Counted from the first letter of the stretch, positions 1 to 9,167 are shown. The stretch is DNA of 64,000 bases from JBCBRD01 sp039819785 (GCA_039819785.1 JBCBRH010000002.1:80584-144583); one strand, 5' to 3'. A program made the numbers and translations. The notes: generated by a model from the sequence alone, not told the origin.

Positions 1-87
1 GTGTATGATCCTGACGCTGTGAAAGAGCGCTTTCGGGCGAACGGCATGGCCAACCGAATGGTGAATTCGATCCTACGGCGCGAATAG
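1..87 (+). CDS. C-terminal end of an unidentified CDS (cut by window start)
   Basis: An open frame runs from base 1 to a TAG stop at 85-87 and gives about 28 residues ending NSILRRE. The GTG at base 1 need not be a start, because the gene most likely begins before the window. The frame faces the MsbA-like gene, ending about 100 bp from that gene's end. The fragment is too short to name. Given the neighbouring lipid-export gene an envelope or glycosyltransferase function is possible, but that is only a guess. Confidence 0.4.
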   Translation: MYDPDAVKERFRANGMANRMVNSILRRE

Positions 88-189
88 CGGCGCGGGTAGC
101 TTCGCAGGTGCGACCGCAGCACAGATTGGGCGGCTGGGTCCATCGGTTCGATGTTTCGCTTCACCTCAGCACAACGTTATTAATCCACG

Positions 190-2109
190 TCAGTGCAGCG
201 TCGTTGTGGTGGTGGCCGGTTCGGCGCCAAGGCGCTGGGATTTGGCAAGCCCGGCGTAGACCCCGTCTTGCGCCATCAGTTCTTCGTGGCTTCCCTGTTC
301 AACCAGGCGTCCATGGTCAAAGACGCAGATCATATCGGCATTTTGAACTGTCGATAGCCGATGGGCGATGACCAAAGTCGTGCGGTTTTTTGTGAAACGC
401 GCGAGGGCTTCCTGCACAAGACGTTCTGATTCGGTATCGAGCGCACTGGTGGCCTCATCGAGGAGGAGGATCGGCGCGTCTTTCAGGATGGCGCGGGCCA
501 GTGCGAGGCGCTGGCGTTGGCCGCCCGATAACCGTTGGCCGCGGTCTCCGATTTTGGTTTCATAACCATCTGGTTGGGCCAATATGAAATCATGTGCTGC
601 GGCCGCTTTTGCAGCCTCAACAATCTCATCGCGTGATGCATCGAGGCGCCCTAAAGAAATGTTGGCAGCAATCGTGTCGTCGAACAGCGTGACGTCCTGC
701 GAGACGATTGAGATGGCGTCGCGCAAAGATGACAGCGTGACATTGCGGATGTCTTCGCGGTCAATATCGATCCGGCCGGAGGTGACGTCGAAAAGCCTTG
801 GCACGAGGTTGAGGATGGTGGATTTCCCAGCGCCGGACGGACCGACGATCGCTACCGTTTTACCGCCGGTGACAATGAGATTGACGTTGCTGATGGCCTC
901 AAGATGACGAGGCCGTGGCTGATCGGCTTCGGTGATCTCAGCGGAAGTTGGTTCGTAGGCAAACGAGACGTTGTTGAATGCAATTTCGCCTTTGTCGATG
1001 GTTAGCGGTTTGGCGTCTGACGAATCCGCAATGCGGGGCTTTTCATCCAGCAAGGTGTAAATACTTTCGGCTGCTGCGAGCCCCTCCTGGATTTTGCCTG
1101 ACAGGTTCCCAAGGCCGCGAATGGGCTGTGCTGCCATCAGCAAGGCCGTGACAAAGCCCATGAAGTCCCCAACGGATGAGACGCCAGATGAAATGCGCCA
1201 GTACGCGAACACGATGACGCCTGCGACGGCGAGCCCACCGAGGGCTTCCAACATTGGATCGAGGCGCGCGCGGTTGCGGACGGCTTTCATCTTCAGGCGG
1301 AATACTTCTTCGAAACTGCGGTTGGCCTGATTGCTGGCGTACTCTTCCAAGCGAAACGTTTTGATGAGGCGTGCGCCAGACAGTTTTTCCGTCAGCATTG
1401 ATGTCATGTCGCCAAGTTCGCTCTGGGTTCGCTTGGCCACTTTGCGAAGCCGTTCTGAGATCACGGCAATGGGCAGCGCAGCAATCGGATAGACGCACAA
1501 CACGAAGAACGTCATCAGGGGATCCAGCCAGATCATCGATGCGACCAGTGCGATGACCATCAAGATGTCGCGCACGGCGGTGTTCAATGTCGCCTGGGCT
1601 GCGTTCTGCACGAATTGGATATCGTTGGTCAGTTTGGAGACGAGGTGGCCCGGACCGTCCCGGCTCAACGTGGCGTAATCGGAGCTCACCGCATGGGCGA
1701 AAACTGTCTTTTGCAGTTCGGTGGCCATGCGTTGAACGATGCCGATGGACATCACAGTTTGAAAATACAACAAAATGGAGCGCGTGCAGGTGATGGCGAT
1801 GATGGCCACGAGCACGAGAACGACGGTGTTGCTGCCGGTTGTTTCACCCATCAAGGTGTCAAACGACAGCTTGATGATCAGCGGGTAGCCCCCTGTTGCC
1901 GCCGCGAGCAGGGCGGTCAGGCCAAGCGCCAGAAGCAGTTCCCGCCAACGCGGCGCAACCCAGTCTGCAAAGAAGCGTCTCAACAGGATACGGGAGGGTT
2001 CGTCGAAAGCGGAACTCTTATCAGGCTTTTTCGAACCTTTTGGCGCGTGCCTCGTCTGGCCGTCGCCGCCAGTCGTTGGTTGACCGGTTTTGGTTGGATC
2101 GGATGCCAC
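190..2109 (-). CDS. msbA: MsbA-like ABC exporter (fused permease and ATPase)
   Basis: A 639-residue half-transporter with an N-terminal transmembrane domain (about residues 45-350) and a C-terminal nucleotide-binding domain. The ATPase motifs are all present: Walker A GPSGAGKST near residue 422, signature LSGGQRQR near 527 and Walker B LLLDEATSALD near 546, followed by the switch histidine in VIAHRLST. The family exports lipids or drugs as a homodimer in the inner membrane. The adjacent DUF4170 gene usually sits with lipopolysaccharide genes in this order, so flipping of lipid A or another lipid is the likely job. A drug exporter cannot be excluded. The first 40 residues are a charged cytoplasmic extension rich in Lys and Gly. 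Confidence 0.85.
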   Translation of the reverse strand: MASDPTKTGQPTTGGDGQTRHAPKGSKKPDKSSAFDEPSRILLRRFFADWVAPRWRELLLALGLTALLAAATGGYPLIIKLSFDTLMGETTGSNTVVLVLVAIIAITCTRSILLYFQTVMSIGIVQRMATELQKTVFAHAVSSDYATLSRDGPGHLVSKLTNDIQFVQNAAQATLNTAVRDILMVIALVASMIWLDPLMTFFVLCVYPIAALPIAVISERLRKVAKRTQSELGDMTSMLTEKLSGARLIKTFRLEEYASNQANRSFEEVFRLKMKAVRNRARLDPMLEALGGLAVAGVIVFAYWRISSGVSSVGDFMGFVTALLMAAQPIRGLGNLSGKIQEGLAAAESIYTLLDEKPRIADSSDAKPLTIDKGEIAFNNVSFAYEPTSAEITEADQPRPRHLEAISNVNLIVTGGKTVAIVGPSGAGKSTILNLVPRLFDVTSGRIDIDREDIRNVTLSSLRDAISIVSQDVTLFDDTIAANISLGRLDASRDEIVEAAKAAAAHDFILAQPDGYETKIGDRGQRLSGGQRQRLALARAILKDAPILLLDEATSALDTESERLVQEALARFTKNRTTLVIAHRLSTVQNADMICVFDHGRLVEQGSHEELMAQDGVYAGLAKSQRLGAEPATTTTTLH

Positions 2110-2149
2110 GCGCCTGATGGTCCTCGTGCACTACTGGGATAAGGATGGG

Positions 2150-2404
2150 TTAGTCCGTTGAAGGATCGCTGGTTGGATCGAGCAATCGGTGCATGTGGAC
2201 AACGAAATAGCGCATATGGGCATTGTCGACGGATCTTTGCGCCGCCGCCTTCCAGGCTTTATGCGCTTCGGCATAGTTTGGAAAGATACCGACGATGTCC
2301 AGGTCATTGAGATCGCGAAAGTCGGTTTGATCGACGGATGTCAGTTCACCGCCGAACACGAGATGAAGCAGTTGTTCTTGTGGTGAGGTGTCGCCCTTTG
2401 CCAT
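2150..2404 (-). CDS. DUF4170 family protein
   Basis: A small 84-residue protein beginning MAKGDTSPQEQLLHLVFGG and containing the features I associate with DUF4170: the LLHLVFGGEL opening, a GIFPNYAEAHKAWKA centre and a YFVVHMHRLLDP ending. The function of the family is unknown. It is usually found beside lipid A and KDO genes in Alphaproteobacteria, which agrees with the exporter gene 40 bp downstream on the same strand. The two are probably co-transcribed. No signal peptide or membrane segment is visible, so it should be cytoplasmic. Confidence 0.75.
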   Translation of the reverse strand: MAKGDTSPQEQLLHLVFGGELTSVDQTDFRDLNDLDIVGIFPNYAEAHKAWKAAAQRSVDNAHMRYFVVHMHRLLDPTSDPSTD

Positions 2405-2836
2405 GCGTGGTGCTCCAGTTGGGTGTTGATCGGATGCGTTTGAGTTGGTGTTTGCCTCAGACCGCTTAGATCAGCAAGCGCGTTCATGGATCGGCGGTTT
2501 AGCGCCTGGCAGATGCCCTTTCTCACGACCGTGCTCTTCGACTTTGGACGATCATCGCGATTGAGACAGGCATGAACTGCCTCGAATTGGGACGTGGTGT
2601 GACGGGTTTGGAGCGGTTTGCTTAAGTCCTTATGAAAGGGTTTGTGGCATATTTAATGGAACGGGCCACCCCAAGTGGTTCCAACAGAATTAAAAATCGA
2701 CAGGTAGGCGTTTAGCGGGCGGTGCAGACATTTCGGTGTCTGCGCCGCTTTGCGTTTTGGGGCTTACGGGGCGTGTTCGTTGAGGGGCATCAGCGGGGAG
2801 CATCTGGTTGAAGCCGCCAGGATCAAGACGTTAGCA
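2405..2836. other. Intergenic region between DUF4170 and ubiA
   Basis: About 430 bp with no convincing ORF on either strand. It must hold the promoter of the minus-strand DUF4170-msbA unit and the end of the ubiA transcript. The only clear structure is the hairpin at 2719-2748, listed separately. I see no tRNA or repeat. Confidence 0.6.
2719..2748. terminator. Hairpin downstream of ubiA, possible terminator
   Basis: A 12-bp stem (2719-2730 with 2737-2748, one G-T wobble) closes a six-base loop. It lies about 90 bp past the ubiA stop. A T-rich stretch follows only on the plus strand (TTTGCGTTTT), while ubiA is on the minus strand, so use as a ubiA terminator is uncertain. Confidence 0.35.
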
Positions 2837-3871
2837 TCAAGCCGCGAGGATCAGGTCTAGCAACAGGCCTATGAAGAGCACTGCGCCGACCTCCCGGTTG
2901 GCCTTGAAGCGTATGAGGCAATTGTCCGGGTTGTCTGTATCGAGCGTTGCCACCTGCCAGATGAAGTGGGAGGTGATGCCGATCAGTGCAATCTTGGTGA
3001 GCGTCGTGCCCTCGATCATGGATGCCGCACCCAACCAGCAGAGCGCTGTGATGGCGTAGAGGACGCCCACGGCGAGGTGTGTGTGGTGACCAAAGCGGAT
3101 CGCAGTGGATTTCAGACCCAGCATCAGGTCGTCTTCTTTGTCCTGGTGGGCGTAAATCGTGTCATATCCCACGGTCCAGGCGACAGCGCCGACATACAAA
3201 AGGATTGCTGGCCAGCCGAGGGCTCCCGTGACGGCTGCCCATCCGACAAGTGCCCCCCAGTTGAATGTCAGACCTAGGATCAGCTGCGGCCAATAGGTGA
3301 GGCGTTTCATGAAAGGATAAACAAGAACGAGTGCCAGCGAGGCGATCCCCAGCCCGATGGTGAATGCATTGAACTGGACAAGGACCGCGAGGCCGGTCAA
3401 TCCAAGCCCGCCGACGAGAGTGAGGGCCTGCCACGGCTTGACCTTGCCGGAAGGGATTGGCCTTGATTTCGTGCGGGCGACTTTGGCGTCGTAATCGCGG
3501 TCAACGTAATCGTTATAGGCGCAGCCTGCGCCCCGCATGACGAAGGCCCCGATAAAAAACAGCAGCGCAAACCAGAGGTTCAATGCCGTTTGGTCTTCCG
3601 CGCGCTGGGCCAGCGTCATGGACCATAGGCAAGGAAACACAAGCAACCAGGTGCCGATGGGTCGGTCTGCACGTGCCAGACGCAAATAGGGGCGGGCTGC
3701 CAGGGGTGCGTAACTGTCGACCCAGTTTCCAGCTGGTGCGTCTTTGACAGTGGCATCATCTGGTTTCGCAACGGGCGGCGTGGTTTGCGTTGTCATGCGT
3801 GGTTTGGCTTTTGGTTTTGCGGTGTTGTGGGTGTGTTGTTGCTCGATCGGATCGCTGGATAGGCATTGCAA
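2837..3871 (-). CDS. ubiA: 4-hydroxybenzoate polyprenyltransferase
   Basis: An integral membrane prenyltransferase that attaches the polyprenyl tail to 4-hydroxybenzoate in ubiquinone synthesis. Both Asp-rich motifs that bind Mg-diphosphate are visible: NDYVDRDYDAKVARTKSRP and DTIYAHQDKEDD. Several hydrophobic helices follow, ending in LFIGLLLDLILAA. The open frame gives 344 residues. The first 25 are low-complexity, and the ATG at 3796 (MTTQTT, 319 residues) gives a length closer to the family norm and is probably the true start. It is transcribed away from rsmE, the usual arrangement in this order. Confidence 0.9.
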   Translation of the reverse strand: MQCLSSDPIEQQHTHNTAKPKAKPRMTTQTTPPVAKPDDATVKDAPAGNWVDSYAPLAARPYLRLARADRPIGTWLLVFPCLWSMTLAQRAEDQTALNLWFALLFFIGAFVMRGAGCAYNDYVDRDYDAKVARTKSRPIPSGKVKPWQALTLVGGLGLTGLAVLVQFNAFTIGLGIASLALVLVYPFMKRLTYWPQLILGLTFNWGALVGWAAVTGALGWPAILLYVGAVAWTVGYDTIYAHQDKEDDLMLGLKSTAIRFGHHTHLAVGVLYAITALCWLGAASMIEGTTLTKIALIGITSHFIWQVATLDTDNPDNCLIRFKANREVGAVLFIGLLLDLILAA

Positions 3872-4152
3872 GCTCGTGAAGCACTAAGGCTGAAGCATTT
3901 GGTCCGCAACCAGTGTGCCGGAGCGCCAAGGTCGAAATGTTTTAGTGCAGGTTGGCATCTGGGGACACCTTGGTGCTACCTTTTCTATCTATGCGGTCCA
4001 GGGGTCAGCCGAGCCTGCAAGCGAACGTTAACACTCAAGGCGGCACTCAAACCAGATGTATTCCGGTGCTCCTTCTGGGGCGGACTTTTGCGTTGGTTCG
4101 TCTCACCTGTGACGCCGAATATCCGAACCGGAACACCAAGTGACAGGGTTTT
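3872..4152. promoter_or_regulatory. Divergent ubiA/rsmE promoter region
   Basis: 281 bp (356 bp if ubiA starts at 3796) between two divergent genes, so both promoters should lie here. I could not identify a -35/-10 pair with confidence. Short ORFs here do not resemble proteins. Confidence 0.4.
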
Positions 4153-4908
4153 ATGCCGATCCATGATTTCAACGCGCAGCGCTTGTTTGTCGAACGTGAC
4201 CTGTCAGCTGGTCTGCTGATCGATTGCCCGTCTGAACAGGTCAACTATCTGGTGAACGTGCTGCGTTTGAAACCAGATGATACCATTTTGGTGTTCAATG
4301 GCCGTGATGGGGAGTGGGCCAGCCGGGTCGTGGAGGCTGCCAAACGGCGTTGTGAGCTTCAAATCGAGACGCAAGTCCGCCCGCAGGACGCGCCGCAGAT
4401 TTTGCATTATTACTTCGCACCGCTGAAAAAGAGCCGACTCGATTATATGGTGCAAAAAGCGGTGGAGTTGGGTGCGTCGCATCTCCATCCGGTTTTGACT
4501 CAGCGCACCGTCGCAGAGCGGATCAAACTGGAGCGCGTGCGGGCCAATGCGATCGAGGCCGCGGAACAATGCGGGATTTTGAGCCTGCCACACATCAGTG
4601 AACCTTTGAAATTCAAGGCGCTTATCGAGACGTGGTCAAATGGTTTTCCGCTGATTTTTTGTGACGAGCTGGCGGCGGTCGCCAATCCGCTTGAAGCCCT
4701 GGCCGCTGTCCCACCGGGCCCTGTTGGTGTGCTGATCGGGCCAGAAGGCGGGTTTTCGCCAGAAGAACGCGAGGTGCTGCTCAAAGCCCCGTTTTGTCAT
4801 CCCATTTCACTGGGACCGCGCATTATGCGGGCTGATACGGCTGCAGTTGCCGCTCTCAGTATTGTGAACGCTGTTTTGGGTGATTGGCGTGCTGCCCGGG
4901 AGCCATGA
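4153..4908 (+). CDS. rsmE: 16S rRNA m3U1498 methyltransferase RsmE
   Basis: A 251-residue SPOUT-class methyltransferase that N3-methylates U1498 of 16S rRNA using SAM. The N-terminal PUA-like RNA-binding part (about 1-70) contains NYLVNVLRLKPDD and FNGRDGEW. The C-terminal trefoil-knot has GPEGGFSPEE and LGPRIMRADTAAVAAL, which form the SAM pocket. The length is typical. In this order rsmE is normally followed directly by gshA; here a carbamoyltransferase gene lies between them. Confidence 0.93.
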   Translation: MPIHDFNAQRLFVERDLSAGLLIDCPSEQVNYLVNVLRLKPDDTILVFNGRDGEWASRVVEAAKRRCELQIETQVRPQDAPQILHYYFAPLKKSRLDYMVQKAVELGASHLHPVLTQRTVAERIKLERVRANAIEAAEQCGILSLPHISEPLKFKALIETWSNGFPLIFCDELAAVANPLEALAAVPPGPVGVLIGPEGGFSPEEREVLLKAPFCHPISLGPRIMRADTAAVAALSIVNAVLGDWRAAREP

Positions 4909-5271
4909 CGTGTCAGGGGCCCTGTTGCAGGAGTGTGCGATACCCTCGGAAATGGCGTTCTTAAGCTGCACCCGGGCCCGACCGGGGTCATGTTTTTCAA
5001 TTTCTTGACCCGTTAAGTCATTAACTTAACTGTAATTTTGCCGCGTTCGGTCGTCTTGCGAACCGCCGTCAACGCCTGCCATATGGGGCAACCTGGGAGA
5101 CGTTGGCGCGGTTTGTGCGATCAACCCTGCTGACCTGAATCTCGTTGATGGGCAAATCGATGTTCGGTCTTGCCCGGCGGGGTGTTGGCGACGAGGTGTT
5201 TCCCAGGGAATGGCATCTTGACCTTGCAAGCCCTATGTCTTTGCACGCGCTCAATAACAGTGGACACGATT
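4909..5271. promoter_or_regulatory. Intergenic region before the carbamoyltransferase
   Basis: 363 bp. Near its start a short GC-rich hairpin (ACCCGG at 4970-4975 facing CCGGGGT at 4982-4988) is followed by a T run (GTTTTTC) and may terminate rsmE. The stretch at 5005-5040 is AT-rich and could hold the carbamoyltransferase promoter. The frame upstream of 5260 is open but its translation is unlike the family. Confidence 0.35.
4970..4997 (+). terminator. Weak terminator-like hairpin after rsmE
   Basis: A five- to six-pair GC stem (CCCGG/CCGGG with a six-base loop) lies 62 bp past the rsmE stop and is followed by TGTTTTTC. The stem is short, so termination efficiency is uncertain. Confidence 0.35.
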
Positions 5272-7029
5272 GTGAAAGTTCTAGGTCTCGTTTCGAAGAC
5301 ACATGACACGGGTTTGGCTCTGCTGGAGGACGGCAGGCCGCTGGTGATCCTCGAAGAAGAGCGCTTCAATCGTGAGAAGCACACCAAGGCATTTCCGGCC
5401 AAATCCCTGAAAGCGGCATTCGTTGATGGTCCTTACGACTTTGATGATGTCGATGTTATCGCGACGCCGTGGCGCCAAAAGGCGCTGGTCAAGACATTCT
5501 TCAGCATCGTGACGGGGCGGATGCCCGCGAGCCTCAATCTGTTGCGACCGGCGGCGCATTCCACGCAGGAAAGTGGGATCGTCAACCTTTGGCTGCGGCT
5601 GCAGATCCAGTTGCGGGCCTTATTCAAGCGTTCGAAGCTGCCACCCATTGTCGAGGTTGGGCATCACGAGGCGCATGCGTCCGTGTTCTTCGTCTCTCCG
5701 TTTGAGGAAGCGACCATCGTCGTCATGGATGGCTACGGCGATGAATGCTCGACGAGCGTCTTCCATGGCAAGGGCACGAAAATCGAGCCGGTGAAGAAGC
5801 TCGGATTTTTCGACAGCCTGGGCATGCTCTACACGTGCGCGACCAACCATCTGGGTTTCAAGACGTTTGAAGAAGGGACCGTGATGGCGTTGGCGGCTTG
5901 CGGAAAGCCGACTTATGTCGATGCGTTTCGAAAGGTTGTAACGCTTAACCCGGATGGCACGTTCAACCTCAACCGGGACTACATCAGCATCGACACCCAT
6001 GGGCTGCTGAAACCATTTACGCCTGCATTTATTGAGGCTTTCGGGCCAGCGCGTCAGCGGCATGAGCCGCTTGAGGACCATCACCGTGATCTTGCGTATG
6101 CGGTCCAGGTGGTGACCGAGGAGGCCGTTCTCAATCTGGTGCGCTCACTGGAAAAAGACAGCCCATCCCGCAACCTGATCATTACAGGTGGCGTAGCTTT
6201 GAATTGCGTTGCCAATGCGCGGGTGCTGCGCGACACCGCTTTTGATCGGGTTTGGGTGCCGCCATGTGCATCGGATACAGGTGCGCCGTTGGGGGCTGCG
6301 CTCTATCACACGCATCACACGCTTGGGATGCCGAGAACGATGGAGCTGACGCATCCATTTTATGGACAATCCTATACGGACGACGACATTGAGCGCGCGT
6401 TGACCGGGGCTGATCTCGCGTTTGAAAAACTCGATGATGAGACCTTGTTTGCCCGTGTGGCTGAGGACCTCAGTGCAAGCAAAATCGTTGGGTGGTTTCA
6501 GGGGCCCTATGAGATTGGTCCGCGCGCCTTGGGCAACCGGTCTATTCTGGCTGACCCACGGTCGCTTGAGATCAAGGACATCATCAACGCGCGGATCAAA
6601 TACCGCGAACCGTTCCGGCCATTCGCACCCGCTGTTCTGCTTGAAGATGCGCATGACTACTTTGAGATCGAGCAGGCTGACCCGTTCATGACAATGGCGC
6701 CGCGCGTCAAGACCGACAAGCTGGATGTGATCCCAGCCGCAGTCCATGTCGACGGCACGGGGCGCATCCAGACCGTGCGGCGGGAGGACAACCCGCGCTA
6801 TCATGCTGTAATCAAGGCGTTTGGTGAACGGACGGGTGTGCCGGTTCTCATCAACACCAGCTTCAATCGTCACGAACCGGTTGTGGCCAGCCCGTCCGAA
6901 GCCGTTTCATGTTACCTGCGGACCGAAATGGATAGGCTTGTTTTAGGCAACTACTACGTGGCCGTGCGCAACCCGGATGCCGAAAAGCGGGCGCATGCCG
7001 CTTTTGCAAAACTGCACGGCAAGACTTGA
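5272..7029 (+). CDS. NodU/CmcH-family carbamoyltransferase
   Basis: About 585 residues from the GTG at 5272 (VKVLGLVSKTHDTG, the usual family opening); a GTG at 5260 is an alternative. The N-terminal Kae1/ASKHA-like domain carries the metal-site motif HHEAH at residues 131-135 and MDGYGDE. The C-terminal YrdC-related domain contains GPYEIGPRALGNRSIL, REPFRPFAPA and NTSFNRHEP. Members transfer a carbamoyl group from carbamoyl phosphate, via carbamoyl-adenylate, to a hydroxyl on a Nod factor, antibiotic or surface glycan. No biosynthetic cluster surrounds it, so the acceptor is unknown; an envelope sugar is plausible. It sits alone between rsmE and gshA, which are normally neighbours, suggesting insertion. 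Confidence 0.88.
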   Translation: MKVLGLVSKTHDTGLALLEDGRPLVILEEERFNREKHTKAFPAKSLKAAFVDGPYDFDDVDVIATPWRQKALVKTFFSIVTGRMPASLNLLRPAAHSTQESGIVNLWLRLQIQLRALFKRSKLPPIVEVGHHEAHASVFFVSPFEEATIVVMDGYGDECSTSVFHGKGTKIEPVKKLGFFDSLGMLYTCATNHLGFKTFEEGTVMALAACGKPTYVDAFRKVVTLNPDGTFNLNRDYISIDTHGLLKPFTPAFIEAFGPARQRHEPLEDHHRDLAYAVQVVTEEAVLNLVRSLEKDSPSRNLIITGGVALNCVANARVLRDTAFDRVWVPPCASDTGAPLGAALYHTHHTLGMPRTMELTHPFYGQSYTDDDIERALTGADLAFEKLDDETLFARVAEDLSASKIVGWFQGPYEIGPRALGNRSILADPRSLEIKDIINARIKYREPFRPFAPAVLLEDAHDYFEIEQADPFMTMAPRVKTDKLDVIPAAVHVDGTGRIQTVRREDNPRYHAVIKAFGERTGVPVLINTSFNRHEPVVASPSEAVSCYLRTEMDRLVLGNYYVAVRNPDAEKRAHAAFAKLHGKT

Positions 7030-7218
7030 GCCCATTTGAACGCTTCCATAAAGGCGCCGTGGCCGAGGCTCTGGAGCGCCAAAGACGAAATGTCTGTGCG
7101 CTACCGGCTTGTATCGGTTCGCACTGGGCGTCATAAGACGTGGCTTGCGTCGGTTGGCTTGGAGACCTCAGCGGTCCGTCCCGTGCCTCAACTCTACCGG
7201 CGATTAGGGGTGGTTGGC

Positions 7219-8607
7219 ATGTCGACGCGCCAGGAAACAACGCCGGGTGAAACGATCGCGACGCGTGATGACCTCGTGGCGTGGATTGCTGCGGGTGAAA
7301 AACCGGCCAAGGACTGGCGCATCGGTACCGAGCACGAGAAATTCGTTTATCGGCTGTCAGACCTGCGCCCTGTTCCCTATGAGGGTGAGGCTGGTATCCG
7401 CGCACTGATGGCCGGCCTGATGGAGTGTTGCGGTTGGCAGTCGATCGAAGAAAACGGAAATATCATCGCACTTAAGCGGGCACCGGGCTCACCGGGTGGG
7501 AATGTCAGCCTGGAGCCGGGTGGACAGTTCGAACTGTCGGGGGGACCGGTGCGCTCTGTTCACGAAACCGCGGTCGAGACGACTGAGCATCTGCGACAGT
7601 GCCATCGGGCCGGCGACGAATTGGGACTTGGGTTTTCGGGGCTGGGTGTGTCTCCGATCTGGAGCCTGGAAGAAACGCCGATGATGCCGAAGGCTCGGTA
7701 TGGCGTGATGAAGTCCTATATGCCGAAGGTTGGGACGCGCGGGCTCGACATGATGTTTCGAACGGCAACCATCCAGGTCAATCTGGATTTCGCCAGCGAA
7801 GCTGACCTGGTTCGCAAACTGCGCGTGTCATTTGCCTTGCAACCCTTGGCCACAGCACTTTTTGCAAGTTCGCCGTTTCTCGACGGCAAGCCCAATGGTT
7901 TCAAGTCCCTGCGCAGCGAAATCTGGCGACACACGGATAATAACCGTACAGGTGTCCTTCCCTTCGTGTTCGAAGACGGCATGGGCTACGAGGCCTATGT
8001 CGATTATGCGCTGAAGGTGCCGATGTATTTCGTCTATCGGGATGGGCGGTATATCGATGTGGCTGGAGCGGCTTTTACTGACTTTCTAGCAGGGAAGTTG
8101 CCGGGGCTCGAAGGCTTGCGCCCGACCATTGATGATTGGTCTGACCATCTCACCACGCTTTTCCCAGAGGTTCGCGTCAAGCGGTTCATGGAGATGCGCG
8201 GTGCAGATGGCGGGACGGAAGAGATGATCACAGCTCTGCCGGCTTTCTGGGCGGGGCTACTGTATGATGCCAGCGCGCTGTCTGATGCGCATGACCTCAT
8301 CTGTGACCTGACGGCTGATGATGTCAGCGACATGCGCGATGCGGTCCCTAAGCTGGGGCTTGCAACACCTGTTGGCACGACCGGCCTGACGTTACTCGAT
8401 CTGGCACGGGATGCTTTGCGTTTGGCCGAGGGTGGTCTGGCGAGGCGAGGGCTGATGAATGGGTCTGGCCAGGACGAGACCAAGTTCCTGGCGCCGTTAC
8501 ACGAGATTGCAGCGGACGGACAATCGCGGGCGGATCGTTTGTTGGCGGCTTATCATGGCCCGTGGAATGGCGATATTTCCAAGGTGTTTGCAGCGACAAT
8601 CCTTTGA
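7219..8607 (+). CDS. gshA: Glutamate-cysteine ligase (plant/proteobacterial GCS2 type)
   Basis: Catalyses the first step of glutathione synthesis, joining glutamate and cysteine with ATP. The frame is open from 7036, but the ATG at 7219 has AGGGG at 7206-7210 and gives 462 residues (MSTRQETTPG), the normal size. Family signatures are the RIGTEHEKFVY motif near the start, the MPKVGTRGLDMMFRT block and NNRTGVLPFVFED. It is cytoplasmic. No gshB is in the window. The 61 codons upstream of the chosen start show no similarity to the family and are probably leader. Confidence 0.92.
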   Translation: MSTRQETTPGETIATRDDLVAWIAAGEKPAKDWRIGTEHEKFVYRLSDLRPVPYEGEAGIRALMAGLMECCGWQSIEENGNIIALKRAPGSPGGNVSLEPGGQFELSGGPVRSVHETAVETTEHLRQCHRAGDELGLGFSGLGVSPIWSLEETPMMPKARYGVMKSYMPKVGTRGLDMMFRTATIQVNLDFASEADLVRKLRVSFALQPLATALFASSPFLDGKPNGFKSLRSEIWRHTDNNRTGVLPFVFEDGMGYEAYVDYALKVPMYFVYRDGRYIDVAGAAFTDFLAGKLPGLEGLRPTIDDWSDHLTTLFPEVRVKRFMEMRGADGGTEEMITALPAFWAGLLYDASALSDAHDLICDLTADDVSDMRDAVPKLGLATPVGTTGLTLLDLARDALRLAEGGLARRGLMNGSGQDETKFLAPLHEIAADGQSRADRLLAAYHGPWNGDISKVFAATIL

Positions 8608-8843
8608 ATTTACGTTTCGTCTTTTGGATGTGGGCGCATTCAATTCAGGAGGCGTTCATACCCCCCGGTGTATTTCTAATGGCAAGTTAGACAAACCCCG
8701 CGATTTCAGCGCGGTTTGCTCATATGGTTTAGTGTTGCAAGCTTGGAAGGCTGGCATCGGGAGCGCTGTTCGGGGCAGCTACTCCCGTTATCGTCGTAAC
8801 CACTGTGGTGCTGCAACTGGATTTGGATCGGTGGGAGGTGTGC

Positions 8844-9083
8844 GTGACACAAATTCGAAACGCTGGAGGCGTTTTGGCTGCTCTGGTCGCCATGGTCTTG
8901 CTGACAGGTGCCATTTACGCCGATACCCAGCAAAACCATGCAACCAGGTCTTTTGCGAAAGTTGCCAATTCGTGTGCCGCGCAATGCCGGGCTGCCCATA
9001 ATCAGTGTCGTATCAAAACCAAAGGCGGATCGCAGTGTGATGCCAAACTAAGTGCGTGCCTGCAGCGATGCCTTAAACGTTGA
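8844..9083 (+). CDS. Small exported protein with six symmetrically spaced cysteines
   Basis: I choose the GTG at 8844, with GGGAGG at 8833-8838, giving 79 residues. Residues about 8-26 form a hydrophobic signal (GVLAALVAMVLLTGAIYA) with a probable cut after IYA, so the product is likely periplasmic. The mature part has six cysteines spaced C-X3-C-X6-C-X9-C-X6-C-X3-C, a mirror-symmetric pattern that would suit a disulfide-stapled helical hairpin. Many Lys, Arg and Gln residues make it basic. I do not recognise the family. A strong terminator at 9134-9167 supports a real transcription unit. Confidence 0.65.
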   Translation: MTQIRNAGGVLAALVAMVLLTGAIYADTQQNHATRSFAKVANSCAAQCRAAHNQCRIKTKGGSQCDAKLSACLQRCLKR

Positions 9084-9133
9084 GTTTAGAACGGTTTTGA
9101 TGTTCTGGCTCTTGCCAAATCTCATGCGAATAC

Positions 9134-9167
9134 AAGCGCGGCGCTTTGAAAGTGCTGCGCTTTTTTT
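9134..9167 (+). terminator. Rho-independent terminator after the Cys-rich gene
   Basis: An 11-bp stem (9134-9144 with 9152-9162, two G-T wobbles) with a seven-base loop runs directly into a T tract. It lies 50 bp past the stop of the small Cys-rich gene. Confidence 0.85.

Noticed and set aside
1615..2142. A 175-codon plus-strand frame opposite the MsbA-like gene
   Set aside because: It lies fully antisense to a gene with all ABC motifs and has no protein features of its own.
8459..9001. A 180-codon plus-strand frame over the end of gshA
   Set aside because: It overlaps gshA in another frame, is rich in Arg, Cys and Gly typical of shadows, and competes with the better supported small Cys-rich gene.
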